A program made the translations under genes and the position numbers. Shown piece after piece: positions 7,330 through 15,938 of a DNA stretch of 64,000 nucleotides. Source of the stretch: Schlegelella_A sp036496385 (GTDB taxonomy: Bacteria > Pseudomonadota > Gammaproteobacteria > Burkholderiales > Burkholderiaceae_C); NCBI GenBank assembly GCA_036496385.1, contig DASXLD010000070.1:124001-188000 (forward strand), given 5' to 3'. Under the pieces are notes generated by a model that saw only the letters and a list, made by a program, of their open reading frames with translations, was not told the DNA's origin and did no database searches. Position 1 is the stretch's first letter. Every line of letters starts with the position of its first letter.

Positions 7330-8784
7330 ATGAGCAACTCCCTTCTGATCCGCGGCGGCACGGTGGTGAACGCCGACCGCGAGTTCGCTGCCGACGTGCT
7401 GTGCGTGGCCGGCAAGGTGGCCGCGTTGGGTGCCGCGGCCGCGACGCAGGCGCCGGCCGGCACGCAGACGCTCGACGCCAGCGGCCAATACGTGCTGCCC
7501 GGCGGCATCGACCCGCACACCCACATGCAGTTGCCGTTCATGGGCACGGTGGCGGTCGACGACTTCTTCACCGGCACCGCGGCGGCGCTGGCCGGCGGCA
7601 CCACGTCGATCATCGACTTCGTGATCCCCAGCCCCCAGCAGCCATTGATGGACGCGTTTCGTGAGTGGCGCGGCTGGGCCGAGAAGGCGGCGGCCGACTA
7701 CGGCTTCCACGTCGCCGTCACCTGGTGGAGCGACGGCGTGCACGCCGACATGGGCAAGCTCGTGAGCGAAGAAGGCGTCAACACCTTCAAGCACTTCATG
7801 GCCTACAAGAACGCCATCATGTGCGACGACGAGACGCTCGTGAACAGCTTCAAGCGCGCGCTCGAGCTCGGCGCCATGCCAACCGTGCATGCCGAGAACG
7901 GCGAGCTGGTGTTCCTGCTCCAGCAGGAGGTGCTCAAGATGGGCATCACCGGCCCCGAGGGCCATCCGCTGTCGCGGCCGCCGATGGTCGAGGGCGAGGC
8001 GGCCAACCGCGCGATTGCGATCGCCGACGTGCTCGGCGTGCCGATCTACATCGTGCACGTCAGCTGCATCGAAGCCGCCGACGCCATCGCCCGCGCCCGC
8101 GCGCGCGGCCAGCGCGTCTACGGCGAGGTGCTGGCCGGCCACCTGCTGATCGACGACAGCGTCTACCGCAACCCGGATTTCGCCATCGCGGCGGCCCACG
8201 TGATGAGCCCGCCGTTCCGGCCCAAGGGCCACCAGGAAGCCCTGTGGCGCGGCCTGCAATCGGGCCAGCTGCACACCACCGCCACCGATCACTGCACCTT
8301 CTGCGCGCCGCAGAAAGCCGCCGGCCGCGACAACTTCGCGCAGATCCCCAACGGCTGCGGCGGGGTCGAAGAACGCCTGGCCGTGATCTGGGACGCCGGC
8401 GTCAACAGCGGGCGGCTGACGCCGAGCGAATTCGTCGCCATCACGTCGGCCAACTGCGCCAGGGTGTTCAACATCTATCCGCGCAAGGGCGTGATCGCCG
8501 AGGGTGCCGACGCCGACATCGTGCTGTGGGATCCGCAGGGCACGAAGACCATCTCGGCCAAGACGCACCGCTCCAAGCTCGACTTCAACGTGTTCGAGGG
8601 CCGCACGGTGCGCGGCGTGCCCAGCCATACCGTGAGCCAAGGCAAGGTCGTCTACGCCAACGGTGACCTGCGCGCCGCCCAAGGCGCCGGCCGCTACGTC
8701 AAGCGCCCGGCCTTCGGCGCCAACTTCGCGGCGGCCGACAAGCGCAGCAAGGCGCTGGCACCGAGCGCGGTGCAGCGGACGTGA
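7330..8784 (+). CDS. hydA: dihydropyrimidinase (D-hydantoinase)
   Basis: Opens the dihydropyrimidine ring to N-carbamoyl-beta-alanine or its methyl homolog, the second step of the pathway. 484 residues, normal for the family. The binuclear metal site is readable: HTH in GIDPHTHMQL (about 62-64), the carboxylated lysine in FKHFMAYKN (about 153), His in PTVHAENGEL and IVHVSCIEA, and Asp in TATDHCTF. It lies 33 bases after preA with AGGAG ahead of the ATG. Hydantoins are possible alternative substrates, but the preTA context points to pyrimidines. Confidence 0.94.
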   Translation: MSNSLLIRGGTVVNADREFAADVLCVAGKVAALGAAAATQAPAGTQTLDASGQYVLPGGIDPHTHMQLPFMGTVAVDDFFTGTAAALAGGTTSIIDFVIPSPQQPLMDAFREWRGWAEKAAADYGFHVAVTWWSDGVHADMGKLVSEEGVNTFKHFMAYKNAIMCDDETLVNSFKRALELGAMPTVHAENGELVFLLQQEVLKMGITGPEGHPLSRPPMVEGEAANRAIAIADVLGVPIYIVHVSCIEAADAIARARARGQRVYGEVLAGHLLIDDSVYRNPDFAIAAAHVMSPPFRPKGHQEALWRGLQSGQLHTTATDHCTFCAPQKAAGRDNFAQIPNGCGGVEERLAVIWDAGVNSGRLTPSEFVAITSANCARVFNIYPRKGVIAEGADADIVLWDPQGTKTISAKTHRSKLDFNVFEGRTVRGVPSHTVSQGKVVYANGDLRAAQGAGRYVKRPAFGANFAAADKRSKALAPSAVQRT

Positions 8785-8830
8785 AAGACGGTGTGATCCT
8801 CTAGCACCGCGTTCGACGGAGTCAACCACC

Positions 8831-10096
8831 ATGGACACCAAAGTCAGGACCAAGACCGACCACCTGCGCATCGACGGCGACCGGCTATGGGGCGCGTTGA
8901 TGGAGCTCGCCAAGATCGGCGCCACGCCCAAGGGCGGCGTCTGCCGCCTGACGCTGACCGACCTCGACAAGCAAGGGCGCGACCTCGTGAGCCGCTGGGC
9001 ACGCGAGGCCGGCATGACGGTGACGATCGACAAGATCGGCAACGGCTTCATGCGCCGGCCGGGGCGCAACAACGCCCTGCCGCCGATCGTCACCGGCAGC
9101 CACATCGACACCCAGCCCACCGGCGGCAAGTTCGACGGCAACTACGGCGTGCTCGCCGGGCTCGAGGTGGTGCGCACGCTCAACGACCACGGCATCGAAA
9201 CCGAGGCGCCGATCGAAGTGGCCTGGTGGACCAACGAAGAAGGCTCGCGCTTCGTTCCGGTGATGATGGGCTCGGGCGCCTTCGCCAAGGCCTTCACGCT
9301 CGAGCACGCCTATGCCGCCAAGGACATCGACGGCAAGACCGTCAAGGGCGAGCTCGAGCGGATCGGCTATCTCGGCACCGAAGAGCCCGGTGCGCATCCA
9401 ATCGGCTGCTACTTCGAAACCCACATCGAGCAGGGCCCGGTGCTCGAAGACAACGACAAGACCATCGGCGTCGTCACCGGCGTGCTCGGCGTGCGCTGGT
9501 ACGACTGCGTGGTCACCGGCATGGAAGCGCATGCCGGCCCGACGCCGATGGCACTGCGCAAGGACGCGCTGCAGGTCGCGACCCGGCTGATGCAGGAGGT
9601 CGTGGCTTGCGCGCTCCGCCACCCGCCGCACGGGCGCGGCACGGTGGGCATGGTGCAGGTGTTCCCCAACAGCCGCAACGTGATCCCGGGCAACGTCAAG
9701 TTCAGCATCGACCTGCGCAACATGAGCGAGGCGATCCTCGACGCGATGGATACCGACATCCGCGGCGTGGCGGCCAAGATCAGCGCCGACAGCGGCCTGC
9801 CGATCGACATGAAGCTGGTGACGTCGTTTCCTGCGACCCAGTTCCACGCCGACTGCGTCGACGCGGTGGGCCGGGCGACGAAGGCGCTCGGCTACAGCCA
9901 CATGGACGCCGTTTCGGGTGCGGGTCACGACGCCGTCTACATGGCCAAGCTCGTGCCCGCCGGCATGATCTTCATCCCCTGCAAGGACGGCATCAGCCAC
10001 AACGAGATCGAAGACGCCAAGCCCGAGCACATCACCGCCGGCTGCAACGTGCTGCTGCACGCGATGCTCGAGCGCGCGGGTGTCGCGAAGGGATGA
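8831..10096 (+). CDS. Zn-dependent N-carbamoyl-beta-alanine/amino-acid amidohydrolase (M20 family)
   Basis: Third step: hydrolysis of N-carbamoyl-beta-alanine to beta-alanine, CO2 and ammonia. 421 residues. M20 metal ligands and the family signature are visible: GSHIDTQPTGGKFDGNYG (His and Asp), WTNEEGSRF (catalytic and metal Glu), HIEQGPVLE, and the late His in GISHNEIE. A small lid domain follows at about 215-330 (CVVTGMEAHAGPTPM). The family also includes allantoate and L-carbamoylase enzymes; the neighbours argue for ureidopropionase activity. The ATG at 8831 is chosen over upstream in-frame codons that overlap hydA. Its stop overlaps the next ATG (ATGA). Confidence 0.9.
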   Translation: MDTKVRTKTDHLRIDGDRLWGALMELAKIGATPKGGVCRLTLTDLDKQGRDLVSRWAREAGMTVTIDKIGNGFMRRPGRNNALPPIVTGSHIDTQPTGGKFDGNYGVLAGLEVVRTLNDHGIETEAPIEVAWWTNEEGSRFVPVMMGSGAFAKAFTLEHAYAAKDIDGKTVKGELERIGYLGTEEPGAHPIGCYFETHIEQGPVLEDNDKTIGVVTGVLGVRWYDCVVTGMEAHAGPTPMALRKDALQVATRLMQEVVACALRHPPHGRGTVGMVQVFPNSRNVIPGNVKFSIDLRNMSEAILDAMDTDIRGVAAKISADSGLPIDMKLVTSFPATQFHADCVDAVGRATKALGYSHMDAVSGAGHDAVYMAKLVPAGMIFIPCKDGISHNEIEDAKPEHITAGCNVLLHAMLERAGVAKG

Positions 10097-10875
10097 GCGA
10101 CACAGCGGTCCAAGCGAAAGACCTGTCGCTCGTTTTCGAAACTGCCGACGCGCCGGTGACGGCGCTGTCGGCGATCAACCTCAGCATCGAACGCGGCGAA
10201 TTCGTCTCGTTCATCGGCCCTTCCGGGTGCGGCAAGACGACGCTGATGCGCGCGATTGCCGACCTCGAGCAGCCCACCTCGGGCAGCCTCACCGTCAACG
10301 GCGTGTCGCCCGGGCAGGCACGGCTCGATCGCGCCTACGGCTACGTGTTCCAGGCGGCGGCGCTCTACCCGTGGCGCAACGTGCGGCGCAACGTCATGCT
10401 GCCGCTCGAGATCATGGGCCTGGCGGCCGACGAGCGCCGCGCGCGCGCAGCCAGGCAGCTCGAGCTGGTCGGCCTCACCGGGTTCGAGAACAAGTTTCCG
10501 TGGCAGTTGTCGGGCGGCATGCAGCAACGGGTGTCGATCGCGCGCGCGCTGGCGTTCGAGCCCAAGCTGCTGCTGATGGACGAGCCGTTCGGTGCGCTCG
10601 ACGAGATCACGCGCGACCACTTGAACGAGCAGCTGCTGCGGCTTTGGGAGCGCACCGGCAAGACGGTGGTCTTCGTGACCCACTCGATCTCGGAAGCCGT
10701 GTTCCTCTCCAACCGGATCGTGGTGATGAGCCCGCGACCCGGGCGCATCATCGAGGTGATCGACAGCAAGCTCCCTGCCGGCCGCGGCCTCGACGTGCGC
10801 GAATCGCGGGCGTTCGCCGAGATCGCGCATCGCGTGCGCGCGGCGCTGCGCTCGGGTCACAGCTATGAGGACTAG
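10093..10875 (+). CDS. ABC transporter ATP-binding protein (pyrimidine-locus importer)
   Basis: Cytoplasmic ATPase of an importer of the nitrate/sulfonate/taurine class. 260 residues with Walker A (GPSGCGKTT), Q-loop in VFQAAALYPW, signature LSGGMQQR, Walker B LLLMDEPFGALD and the switch histidine in FVTHSISEA. The ATG overlaps the stop of the amidohydrolase gene, and the 3' end overlaps the first permease by 11 bases. This tight coupling ties the transporter to pyrimidine breakdown; the substrate is inferred to be a pyrimidine or its reduced/ureido derivative. Confidence 0.92.
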   Translation: MSDTAVQAKDLSLVFETADAPVTALSAINLSIERGEFVSFIGPSGCGKTTLMRAIADLEQPTSGSLTVNGVSPGQARLDRAYGYVFQAAALYPWRNVRRNVMLPLEIMGLAADERRARAARQLELVGLTGFENKFPWQLSGGMQQRVSIARALAFEPKLLLMDEPFGALDEITRDHLNEQLLRLWERTGKTVVFVTHSISEAVFLSNRIVVMSPRPGRIIEVIDSKLPAGRGLDVRESRAFAEIAHRVRAALRSGHSYED

Positions 10876-11791
10876 GGGGGCGCCTGCAGGCGCTGCGGCC
10901 GAGCCGGCGCCGGCACGCGCCTGGGCCCAGCGCGTCGGTCCGGTGGCGCTCGTCGTCGCCACGTTGATCGTCGTCTGGTACGCCGCCGCCGTGTGGCTCA
11001 ACGCGCCGCAGGTGATCGAGCGCCTGGACGGCATCGGCAACCCGTGGGGTGCACGCGAGCTGATTGGCGCCACCTGGTCGATGGAGCGGCCGGTGCTGCC
11101 GGCGCCGCACCAGATCCTGGTCGATTGGTGGGCCAGCGTCTTCGCTGCCGAGGTCGACAGCCCGCGCAGCCTCGTCTTCCACGCCGGCGTCACGCTGTCG
11201 GCCACGCTGCTCGGTTTTGCCCTGGGCATGACGCTGGGGGTGTTGATCGCCATCGGTGTCGTCCACAGCCGCGTCCTCGACCGCGGGCTGCTGCCGTGGA
11301 TCATCGCGTCGCAGACGATCCCCATCCTGGCGATCGCGCCGATGGTGGTCGTGGTGCTCGGCAGCCTGGGCTACCCGCCGCTCGTGAGCAAGGCGGTGAT
11401 CTCGATGTACCTGTGCTTCTTTCCGGTCGCCATCGGCATGGTCAAGGGCTTGCGCTCGCCCGAAGTGCTGCAGCTCGACCTGATGCGCACCTGGAGCGCC
11501 ACGCAAGCGCAGCGGCTCTTCAAGCTGCGCCTGCCGGCTGCGGTGCCGTTCCTGTTCGCGAGCGCCAAGATCGCCATCGCCACCAGCCTGATCGGCGCCA
11601 TCGTCGGCGAGCTGCCCACCGGCGCGCAGGCGGGCCTGGGCGCGCGGCTGCTGTCGGGCTCGTACTTCGGGCAGACGATCCAGATCTGGTCGGCGCTGCT
11701 GATGGCATCGCTGCTGGGCGTCGCGCTGGTGGCCACGGTGAGCGGGGTGCAGCGTCTCGTCGGCCGCTGGATGGGGGCCGCGGCGGCATGA
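10865..11791 (+). CDS. ABC transporter permease, first subunit
   Basis: 308 residues, integral inner membrane. Six or so hydrophobic segments run from about residue 25 to 300. The binding-protein-dependent transport signature (EAA loop) corresponds to the stretch around LRSPEVLQLDLMRTWSATQAQRLFKLRLPAA, with the usual fixed Gly replaced by Ser in WSAT. It overlaps the ATPase gene and the second permease gene at both ends. With the next gene it would form a permease heterodimer. Confidence 0.9.
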   Translation: MRTRGAPAGAAAEPAPARAWAQRVGPVALVVATLIVVWYAAAVWLNAPQVIERLDGIGNPWGARELIGATWSMERPVLPAPHQILVDWWASVFAAEVDSPRSLVFHAGVTLSATLLGFALGMTLGVLIAIGVVHSRVLDRGLLPWIIASQTIPILAIAPMVVVVLGSLGYPPLVSKAVISMYLCFFPVAIGMVKGLRSPEVLQLDLMRTWSATQAQRLFKLRLPAAVPFLFASAKIAIATSLIGAIVGELPTGAQAGLGARLLSGSYFGQTIQIWSALLMASLLGVALVATVSGVQRLVGRWMGAAAA

Positions 11792-12729
11792 CTCGGCGGC
11801 AGACGATCACCGCGCTCTGCGTGCTCGTGCTGGCGGCGCTCGCGGCGGTGCTGCTGGCGCGGGTGCGGGGCGACGGGCCGCACGGTGCCGACGCCGCCGG
11901 CGTGTGGTGGTTGCTGGCCGGCTGGGTCGTGCTGCTGTGGTTCGTCCTCGGCCGGCTCGCGCAACTCAGGGGACGGGTGCTCGGCCTGCTGGCGCCGGCG
12001 CTGTTCGGGCTGGCGATGCTCTACCTGTGGGAGATGCTCGTCGTCGGCTGGGAGGTGCCGCGGGTGTTGCTGCCGGCGCCGCACGCGGTCGGCGAGGCAC
12101 TGGTGGCGCGCTGGGGCGTACTGTGGACGGACTTCCGGCAGACCGCGCTCTCGGTGCTGGCCGGCTATTGCGCCGGCTGCGGCGCCGGCTTCGGCGTGGC
12201 GCTCCTGGCCGATCGCTACCGACTGATTCAACGCGGGTTGCTGCCCTTGGCCGGCCTGGCCGGTGCGGTGCCCATCGTCGGCATCGCGCCGATCATGGTG
12301 ATGTGGTTCGGCTTCGACTGGGAAAGCAAGGCCGCCGTGGCCGCGATCGTCACCTTCTTTCCGATGCTGGTGAACACGCTGGCCGGGCTGGCCTCGGTGG
12401 ATGCGATGCACCGCGACCTGATGCGCACGTATGGCGCCAGCCACGGCGCGACGCTGCTGAAGCTGCGCCTGCCGAGCGCCCTGCCCTTCGTCTTCAACGC
12501 GCTCAAGATCAACTCGACGCTGGCGCTGATCTCGGCCATCGTGGCCGAGTTCTTCGGCTCGCCGATCTACGGCCTGGGGTTTCGCATCAGCGCCGAGGTG
12601 GCCCGGATGAACGTCGACGTCGTCTGGGCTGCGATCGCGCTGGCCGCGCTGGCCGGCTCGCTCTTCTACGGGCTGATTGCCCTAGTGGAACGCGTGATGA
12701 CTTTCTGGCACGCTAGCTATCGCGCCTGA
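11788..12729 (+). CDS. ABC transporter permease, second subunit
   Basis: 313 residues, paralogous to the preceding permease. The EAA loop is well preserved (MHRDLMRTYGASHGATLLKLRLPSA), including Gly in TYGAS, and the first two N-terminal membrane segments are extra relative to short SsuC-type permeases. The ATG overlaps the previous stop (ATGA). Two different permeases in one NMT1-type importer are less common than a single homodimeric one and suggest the pair works together. Confidence 0.9.
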   Translation: MTRRQTITALCVLVLAALAAVLLARVRGDGPHGADAAGVWWLLAGWVVLLWFVLGRLAQLRGRVLGLLAPALFGLAMLYLWEMLVVGWEVPRVLLPAPHAVGEALVARWGVLWTDFRQTALSVLAGYCAGCGAGFGVALLADRYRLIQRGLLPLAGLAGAVPIVGIAPIMVMWFGFDWESKAAVAAIVTFFPMLVNTLAGLASVDAMHRDLMRTYGASHGATLLKLRLPSALPFVFNALKINSTLALISAIVAEFFGSPIYGLGFRISAEVARMNVDVVWAAIALAALAGSLFYGLIALVERVMTFWHASYRA

Positions 12730-12772
12730 CCACCCGGTCCCCGTGCTCAACCTTTCCACCAGGAGTTCTCCG

Positions 12773-13771
12773 ATGACGATCAAGACGATGGCCCGACTGC
12801 TGCCCGTGGTGGCCATGGCGATGGCCGCTGCCGGCGTGCAGGCACAAGACAAAGTGACCTTGCAGCTGAAGTGGGTCACGCAGGCCCAGTTCGCCGGCTA
12901 CTACGTGGCCAAAGACAAGGGCTACTACAAGGACGCGGGGCTCGACGTCACCATCAAGGCCGGTGGCCCCGACATCAACCCGAGCCAGGTGATCGCCGGC
13001 GGCGGCGCCGACGTGATCGTCGACTGGATGCCCTCGGCGCTGGCCACGCGCGAGAAGGGCGTGCCCATCGTCAACATCGCGCAGGTGTTCCAGCGCTCGG
13101 GCATGGAGCTCACCTGCCGCAACGACAGCGGCGTCAAGTCGCCCGCCGACTTCAAGGGCAAGACGCTGGGCGTCTGGTTCTTCGGCAACGAGTATCCGTT
13201 CCTCAGCTGGATGGACAAGCTCGGCCTCAAGACCAACGGCGAAGCCGACGGCGTCAAGGTGCTCAAGCAAGGCTTCAACGTCGACCCGCTGCTGCAGAAG
13301 CAGGCTGCCTGCATCAGCACGATGACCTACAACGAGTACTGGCAGCTGATCGAAGCCGGCATGAAGCCCGAGCAGCTGACCGTGTTCAAGTACGAGGACC
13401 AGGGCGTGGCCACGCTCGAGGACGGTCTGTACGCCACCGAGAAGTCGATCGCCGACCCGAAGATGGCCGACAAGCTGGCGCGCTTCGTCAAGGCCAGCAT
13501 GAGGGGCTGGGATGACGCGGTGAAGAACCAGGCCGACGCGGTGAAGATCGTGCTCAAGAACGACGCGTCGGGCGCGCAGAAAGAAGCGCACCAGACGCGC
13601 ATGATGGGCGAGATCGCCAAGCTGGTGGGCACCGGCAAGACCGGCCAGCTCGACATGAAGGCCTACCAGCGCACGGTCGACACCCTGATGAAGGGCAAGA
13701 GCGACCCCGTGATCACCAAGAAGCCGGCCGGCGCGGTCACCGACAAGATCTGGTTGGCGGCGCAGAAGTGA
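12773..13771 (+). CDS. NMT1/THI5-type ABC substrate-binding protein (pyrimidine locus)
   Basis: Periplasmic binding protein of 332 residues. The signal peptide covers about residues 1-24 (LLPVVAMAMAAAGVQA, cleavage near AQA/QD). The mature start VTLQLKWVTQAQFAGYYVAKDKGYY is the typical NMT1/THI5 opening; this family binds thiamine-pyrimidine precursors and related rings. The ATG at 12773 is preferred over an upstream one because of the AGGAG at 12761-12765 and the normal signal peptide. It is the last gene of the operon. Binding of a pyrimidine is inferred from family and position. Confidence 0.92.
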   Translation: MTIKTMARLLPVVAMAMAAAGVQAQDKVTLQLKWVTQAQFAGYYVAKDKGYYKDAGLDVTIKAGGPDINPSQVIAGGGADVIVDWMPSALATREKGVPIVNIAQVFQRSGMELTCRNDSGVKSPADFKGKTLGVWFFGNEYPFLSWMDKLGLKTNGEADGVKVLKQGFNVDPLLQKQAACISTMTYNEYWQLIEAGMKPEQLTVFKYEDQGVATLEDGLYATEKSIADPKMADKLARFVKASMRGWDDAVKNQADAVKIVLKNDASGAQKEAHQTRMMGEIAKLVGTGKTGQLDMKAYQRTVDTLMKGKSDPVITKKPAGAVTDKIWLAAQK

Positions 13772-13888
13772 GCGACGGCGGCGGCAGTTGGCTCATGGCT
13801 CGATCGCCAGGGCCGACACCGCCGGCGAGCAGGGCGATGCGGGTCACGTTGTCGACCAGGACGAGACCTCGACGCGAGGGATTGAGCG

Positions 13889-14761
13889 TCACTGTCCCGC
13901 GTCTTTCCTGAGTCTTACGAGGTAGGCCATAGGATTGCGCTTTCGCTCCAGTTCAATGTCGCGCTTTCGTTGCGCGAACGAGAGAGCAGCCTTGCCGACG
14001 ACGATGGCGCCACCCGCTGCAGCCACGGCTGCTACCGGAGCACCAAACAGTCCGAGCGCCATGATGGCGCCGAAGGTGGTCAGCGCTTCTCCGGTCATGG
14101 CAATCTCGAGGATCCCTTTTTGCAATGGGAGGCTCCACAACTTCGTCGCGGCCTCGTACTCGGAGATTCGGAACTCGATGTCCTCTTTGATGTACGACTC
14201 GGGCTTGCCGGAGTAGTCCTTGTAGACCGCGCGACGCAAATTCCGCAGCCTCTCGACAGAGTCTTCATCCTTTCTGAGCTCAAGAATCTGACGCCAGGTC
14301 AGCCTGGAACTGTCCACCAGATTGAGGTTGCTCAGCACCAGGCAGGGATCAGCGACAGCGCCTGGGCCGGCTGAAGAAAGAGGCTCGCCGTACACGGCGA
14401 AGTCCTCGACGCCTGAGCTCTCGACGAGCTTGCCAAAGGCGTCAAGCAGCTTTGGCATGTTTGAGGCGGCACGCTCTTCCAGCGTTTCGCCGCCGGCCAG
14501 AGAGGTGACTCCCGCTGTTTGCGGGAAGGTGACCGTGAAGTAGGCCACGTATCCGACCACAGGAGCTGCGAGGCCGATCTTCGCTGCGGAATCCAAAAGA
14601 GCATGCGGCAGGAGGCCCTTCAGAACCTCATAGTAGATCGGGTCATCCTTGTCGACTCGGGCGGTGTCCGGGATGTTTACCGGAATGACGTGATCAAAAT
14701 AGAGCGCAGCCGTACGAGCGTCCGTCCAAGCGAGCGCGGTGTACTTCGATTTGTAGGTCAT
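13889..14761 (-). CDS. hypothetical protein with a C-terminal hydrophobic hairpin
   Basis: 290 residues, not recognised. The N-terminal 150 residues include YFDHVIPVNI and a long stretch without catalytic motifs. The middle is charged and helical (LELRKDEDSVERLRNLRRAVYKDY). Residues about 215-265 are strongly hydrophobic with glycine/alanine repeats (ALTTFGAIMALGLFG; VAAAGGAIVVGKAAL), possibly a membrane hairpin. The basic tail follows (RKRDIELERKRNPM). Codon use is less GC-biased than in the flanking operons, which suggests an acquired gene. The ATG at 14761 was chosen over a start 22 codons upstream that adds an unlikely basic leader. Confidence 0.65.
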   Translation of the reverse strand: MTYKSKYTALAWTDARTAALYFDHVIPVNIPDTARVDKDDPIYYEVLKGLLPHALLDSAAKIGLAAPVVGYVAYFTVTFPQTAGVTSLAGGETLEERAASNMPKLLDAFGKLVESSGVEDFAVYGEPLSSAGPGAVADPCLVLSNLNLVDSSRLTWRQILELRKDEDSVERLRNLRRAVYKDYSGKPESYIKEDIEFRISEYEAATKLWSLPLQKGILEIAMTGEALTTFGAIMALGLFGAPVAAVAAAGGAIVVGKAALSFAQRKRDIELERKRNPMAYLVRLRKDAGQ

Positions 14762-14986
14762 CAGATGGCCCCTTGTGCTGCGCACGTGCGAACAAACTCG
14801 ATGGAAGGGTAAGAGCCACCGGCTCACCAGGAGCGACCGATCGGGCGATCGCGGTGGCCAAAGATTCGCACCGGCAAGAACAGCATAGAAGCCTCGCTGG
14901 GGGCCGTACTCGACGCAAGCGTACGCTTCCCCGAAAGCAGAGCGTCGCTCCCGCGGGCCCGCGAAGGGAAGCCCCCGATATAGCGC

Positions 14987-15223
14987 CTAGGACTCGCCGG
15001 AAGCTCTCCCCGTGCAGCAGGAGAGCTCTTGCTGAACGGGCGGGCACTTCACCGAGCCGAACGAGCAGAAGACGCAGCAGTGGCCAGGATTCGGCCGTAG
15101 CACGACATGACAACGGGTGCATTCGTAGAAGAAAAGGCAGGCATCCGTCGGCATGGTCTCGCGTGCCGCAAAGCCGCAGTGCGGGCAAGTGAGAACGGAT
15201 TCGAGGGTAGGCAACGACTGCAA
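14987..15223 (-). CDS. small cysteine-rich protein, possible zinc-ribbon type
   Basis: About 78 residues if the TTG at 15223 is used; a second in-frame TTG lies at 15214. Eleven cysteines fall mostly in pairs: CPHCGF, then CTRCHVV, then CCVFCSFG with CPP, then CC. The run GHCCVFCSFGSVKCPP closely resembles a widespread small protein family usually seen as GDCCVFCSYG. Metal binding is likely; function is unknown. No ATG gives a sensible N-terminus. A GTTAG box occurs about 85 bases upstream on the same strand, but the distance is larger than for the genes at 1-4 kb. Confidence 0.6.
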   Translation of the reverse strand: MQSLPTLESVLTCPHCGFAARETMPTDACLFFYECTRCHVVLRPNPGHCCVFCSFGSVKCPPVQQELSCCTGRASGES

Positions 15224-15302
15224 GTGCGGGCGCCCTAAGGTGATGCAGGGCGCGACGCCCGTATTGCATTCTGCTGCACTTGCACTCTCTGGCCGCTGCT
15301 GC

Positions 15303-15580
15303 GCTCTAACGTGCCTGTCGAGAGGCTCGGTGGCTCCGCGAAGGCGCGGCCGGGCAGCGGGCGCAGCGACTCTGCGGCGCCGAGGAGCGCAGGTCGCGGG
15401 GCCGCGCGCGCAGCGCGCTTCCACTTCTGACTTGCCGCATCTGTCTGAGCGCAGTGAGCGCAGCGAACGTAGCGAGTTATGCGGCAGGCCCCGCGGCCGA
15501 GCACCGCAGGGCAGTCGGCCCGCAGGGTCGACCGCCGCAGTCGGAGCGGAGCACGCTGCCCGGCCGCGCCTTTGCGCGCT
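15303..15580. repeat. structured repeat region between the cysteine-rich gene and fliE
   Basis: No gene is supported in the roughly 390 bases between 15224 and 15614. It holds a perfect 19-base inverted repeat (15341-15359 and 15554-15572, AAGGCGCGGCCGGGCAGCG and its complement). An 8-base stem (TGCCGCAT 15433-15440, ATGCGGCA 15479-15486) encloses three tandem 9-mers, GAGCGCAGT, GAGCGCAGC and GAACGTAGC (15447-15473). A GCTCTAAC box lies at 15303-15310. The whole segment could fold into a large cruciform. It resembles an intergenic repeat or recombination site rather than coding sequence. Confidence 0.6.
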
Positions 15581-15614
15581 CGATCTCTGAACGCGAGCGG
15601 ACGCCGAACAGGTC

Positions 15615-15938
15615 CTAGACCTGCATCCCCATGATGTCCGAATACGCCTGCACGAGGCGGTTGCGGACCTGCAGCGTGGCAGCGAAGCCGATCTGCGCCT
15701 TCTGCATCACGACCATCGTCTGCTCGAGGCTGACGGTCGGGTTGTCGAGCATCACTTCGCGCTGCATCCGCGTCGCCTCGTCCTGTGACTTGCTGACGGC
15801 ACCGAGCGCCTGGCCGAGCGCCTTCTGGAATCCGGTCTCGGCGACCGCGCCACCCTTCGCGAGCGGCATGCCGTCGGTGCCGAGGCCGGCCCTCGCGACC
15901 GCCTGGGCAAAGTCGAAAGGCTTGAGGGTGACGTTCAT
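15615..15938 (-). CDS. fliE: flagellar hook-basal body complex protein FliE
   Basis: 107 residues. FliE links the MS ring to the rod and is an early export substrate. The C-terminal half has the family pattern (VSLEQTMVVMQKAQIGFAATLQVRNRLVQAY, ending DIMGMQV). It is divergent from fliF across 162 bases, as in enteric bacteria. In that gap I see TGGCAC at 16053 but no matching TTGC at the -12 position, so a sigma-54 promoter is not supported. The reading frame runs on upstream without a stop, but the start MNVTLKPFDFAQ is clear. Confidence 0.95.
   Translation of the reverse strand: MNVTLKPFDFAQAVARAGLGTDGMPLAKGGAVAETGFQKALGQALGAVSKSQDEATRMQREVMLDNPTVSLEQTMVVMQKAQIGFAATLQVRNRLVQAYSDIMGMQV

Noticed and set aside
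5812..9141. Very long open frame (about 1100 codons) on the minus strand across preA and hydA
   Set aside because: It is antisense to well-identified genes, has His/Arg/Asp-rich composition typical of shadow frames in high-GC DNA, and matches no family.
13772..13888. Rho-independent terminator after the pyrimidine operon
   Set aside because: No stable stem followed by a T-run could be found.
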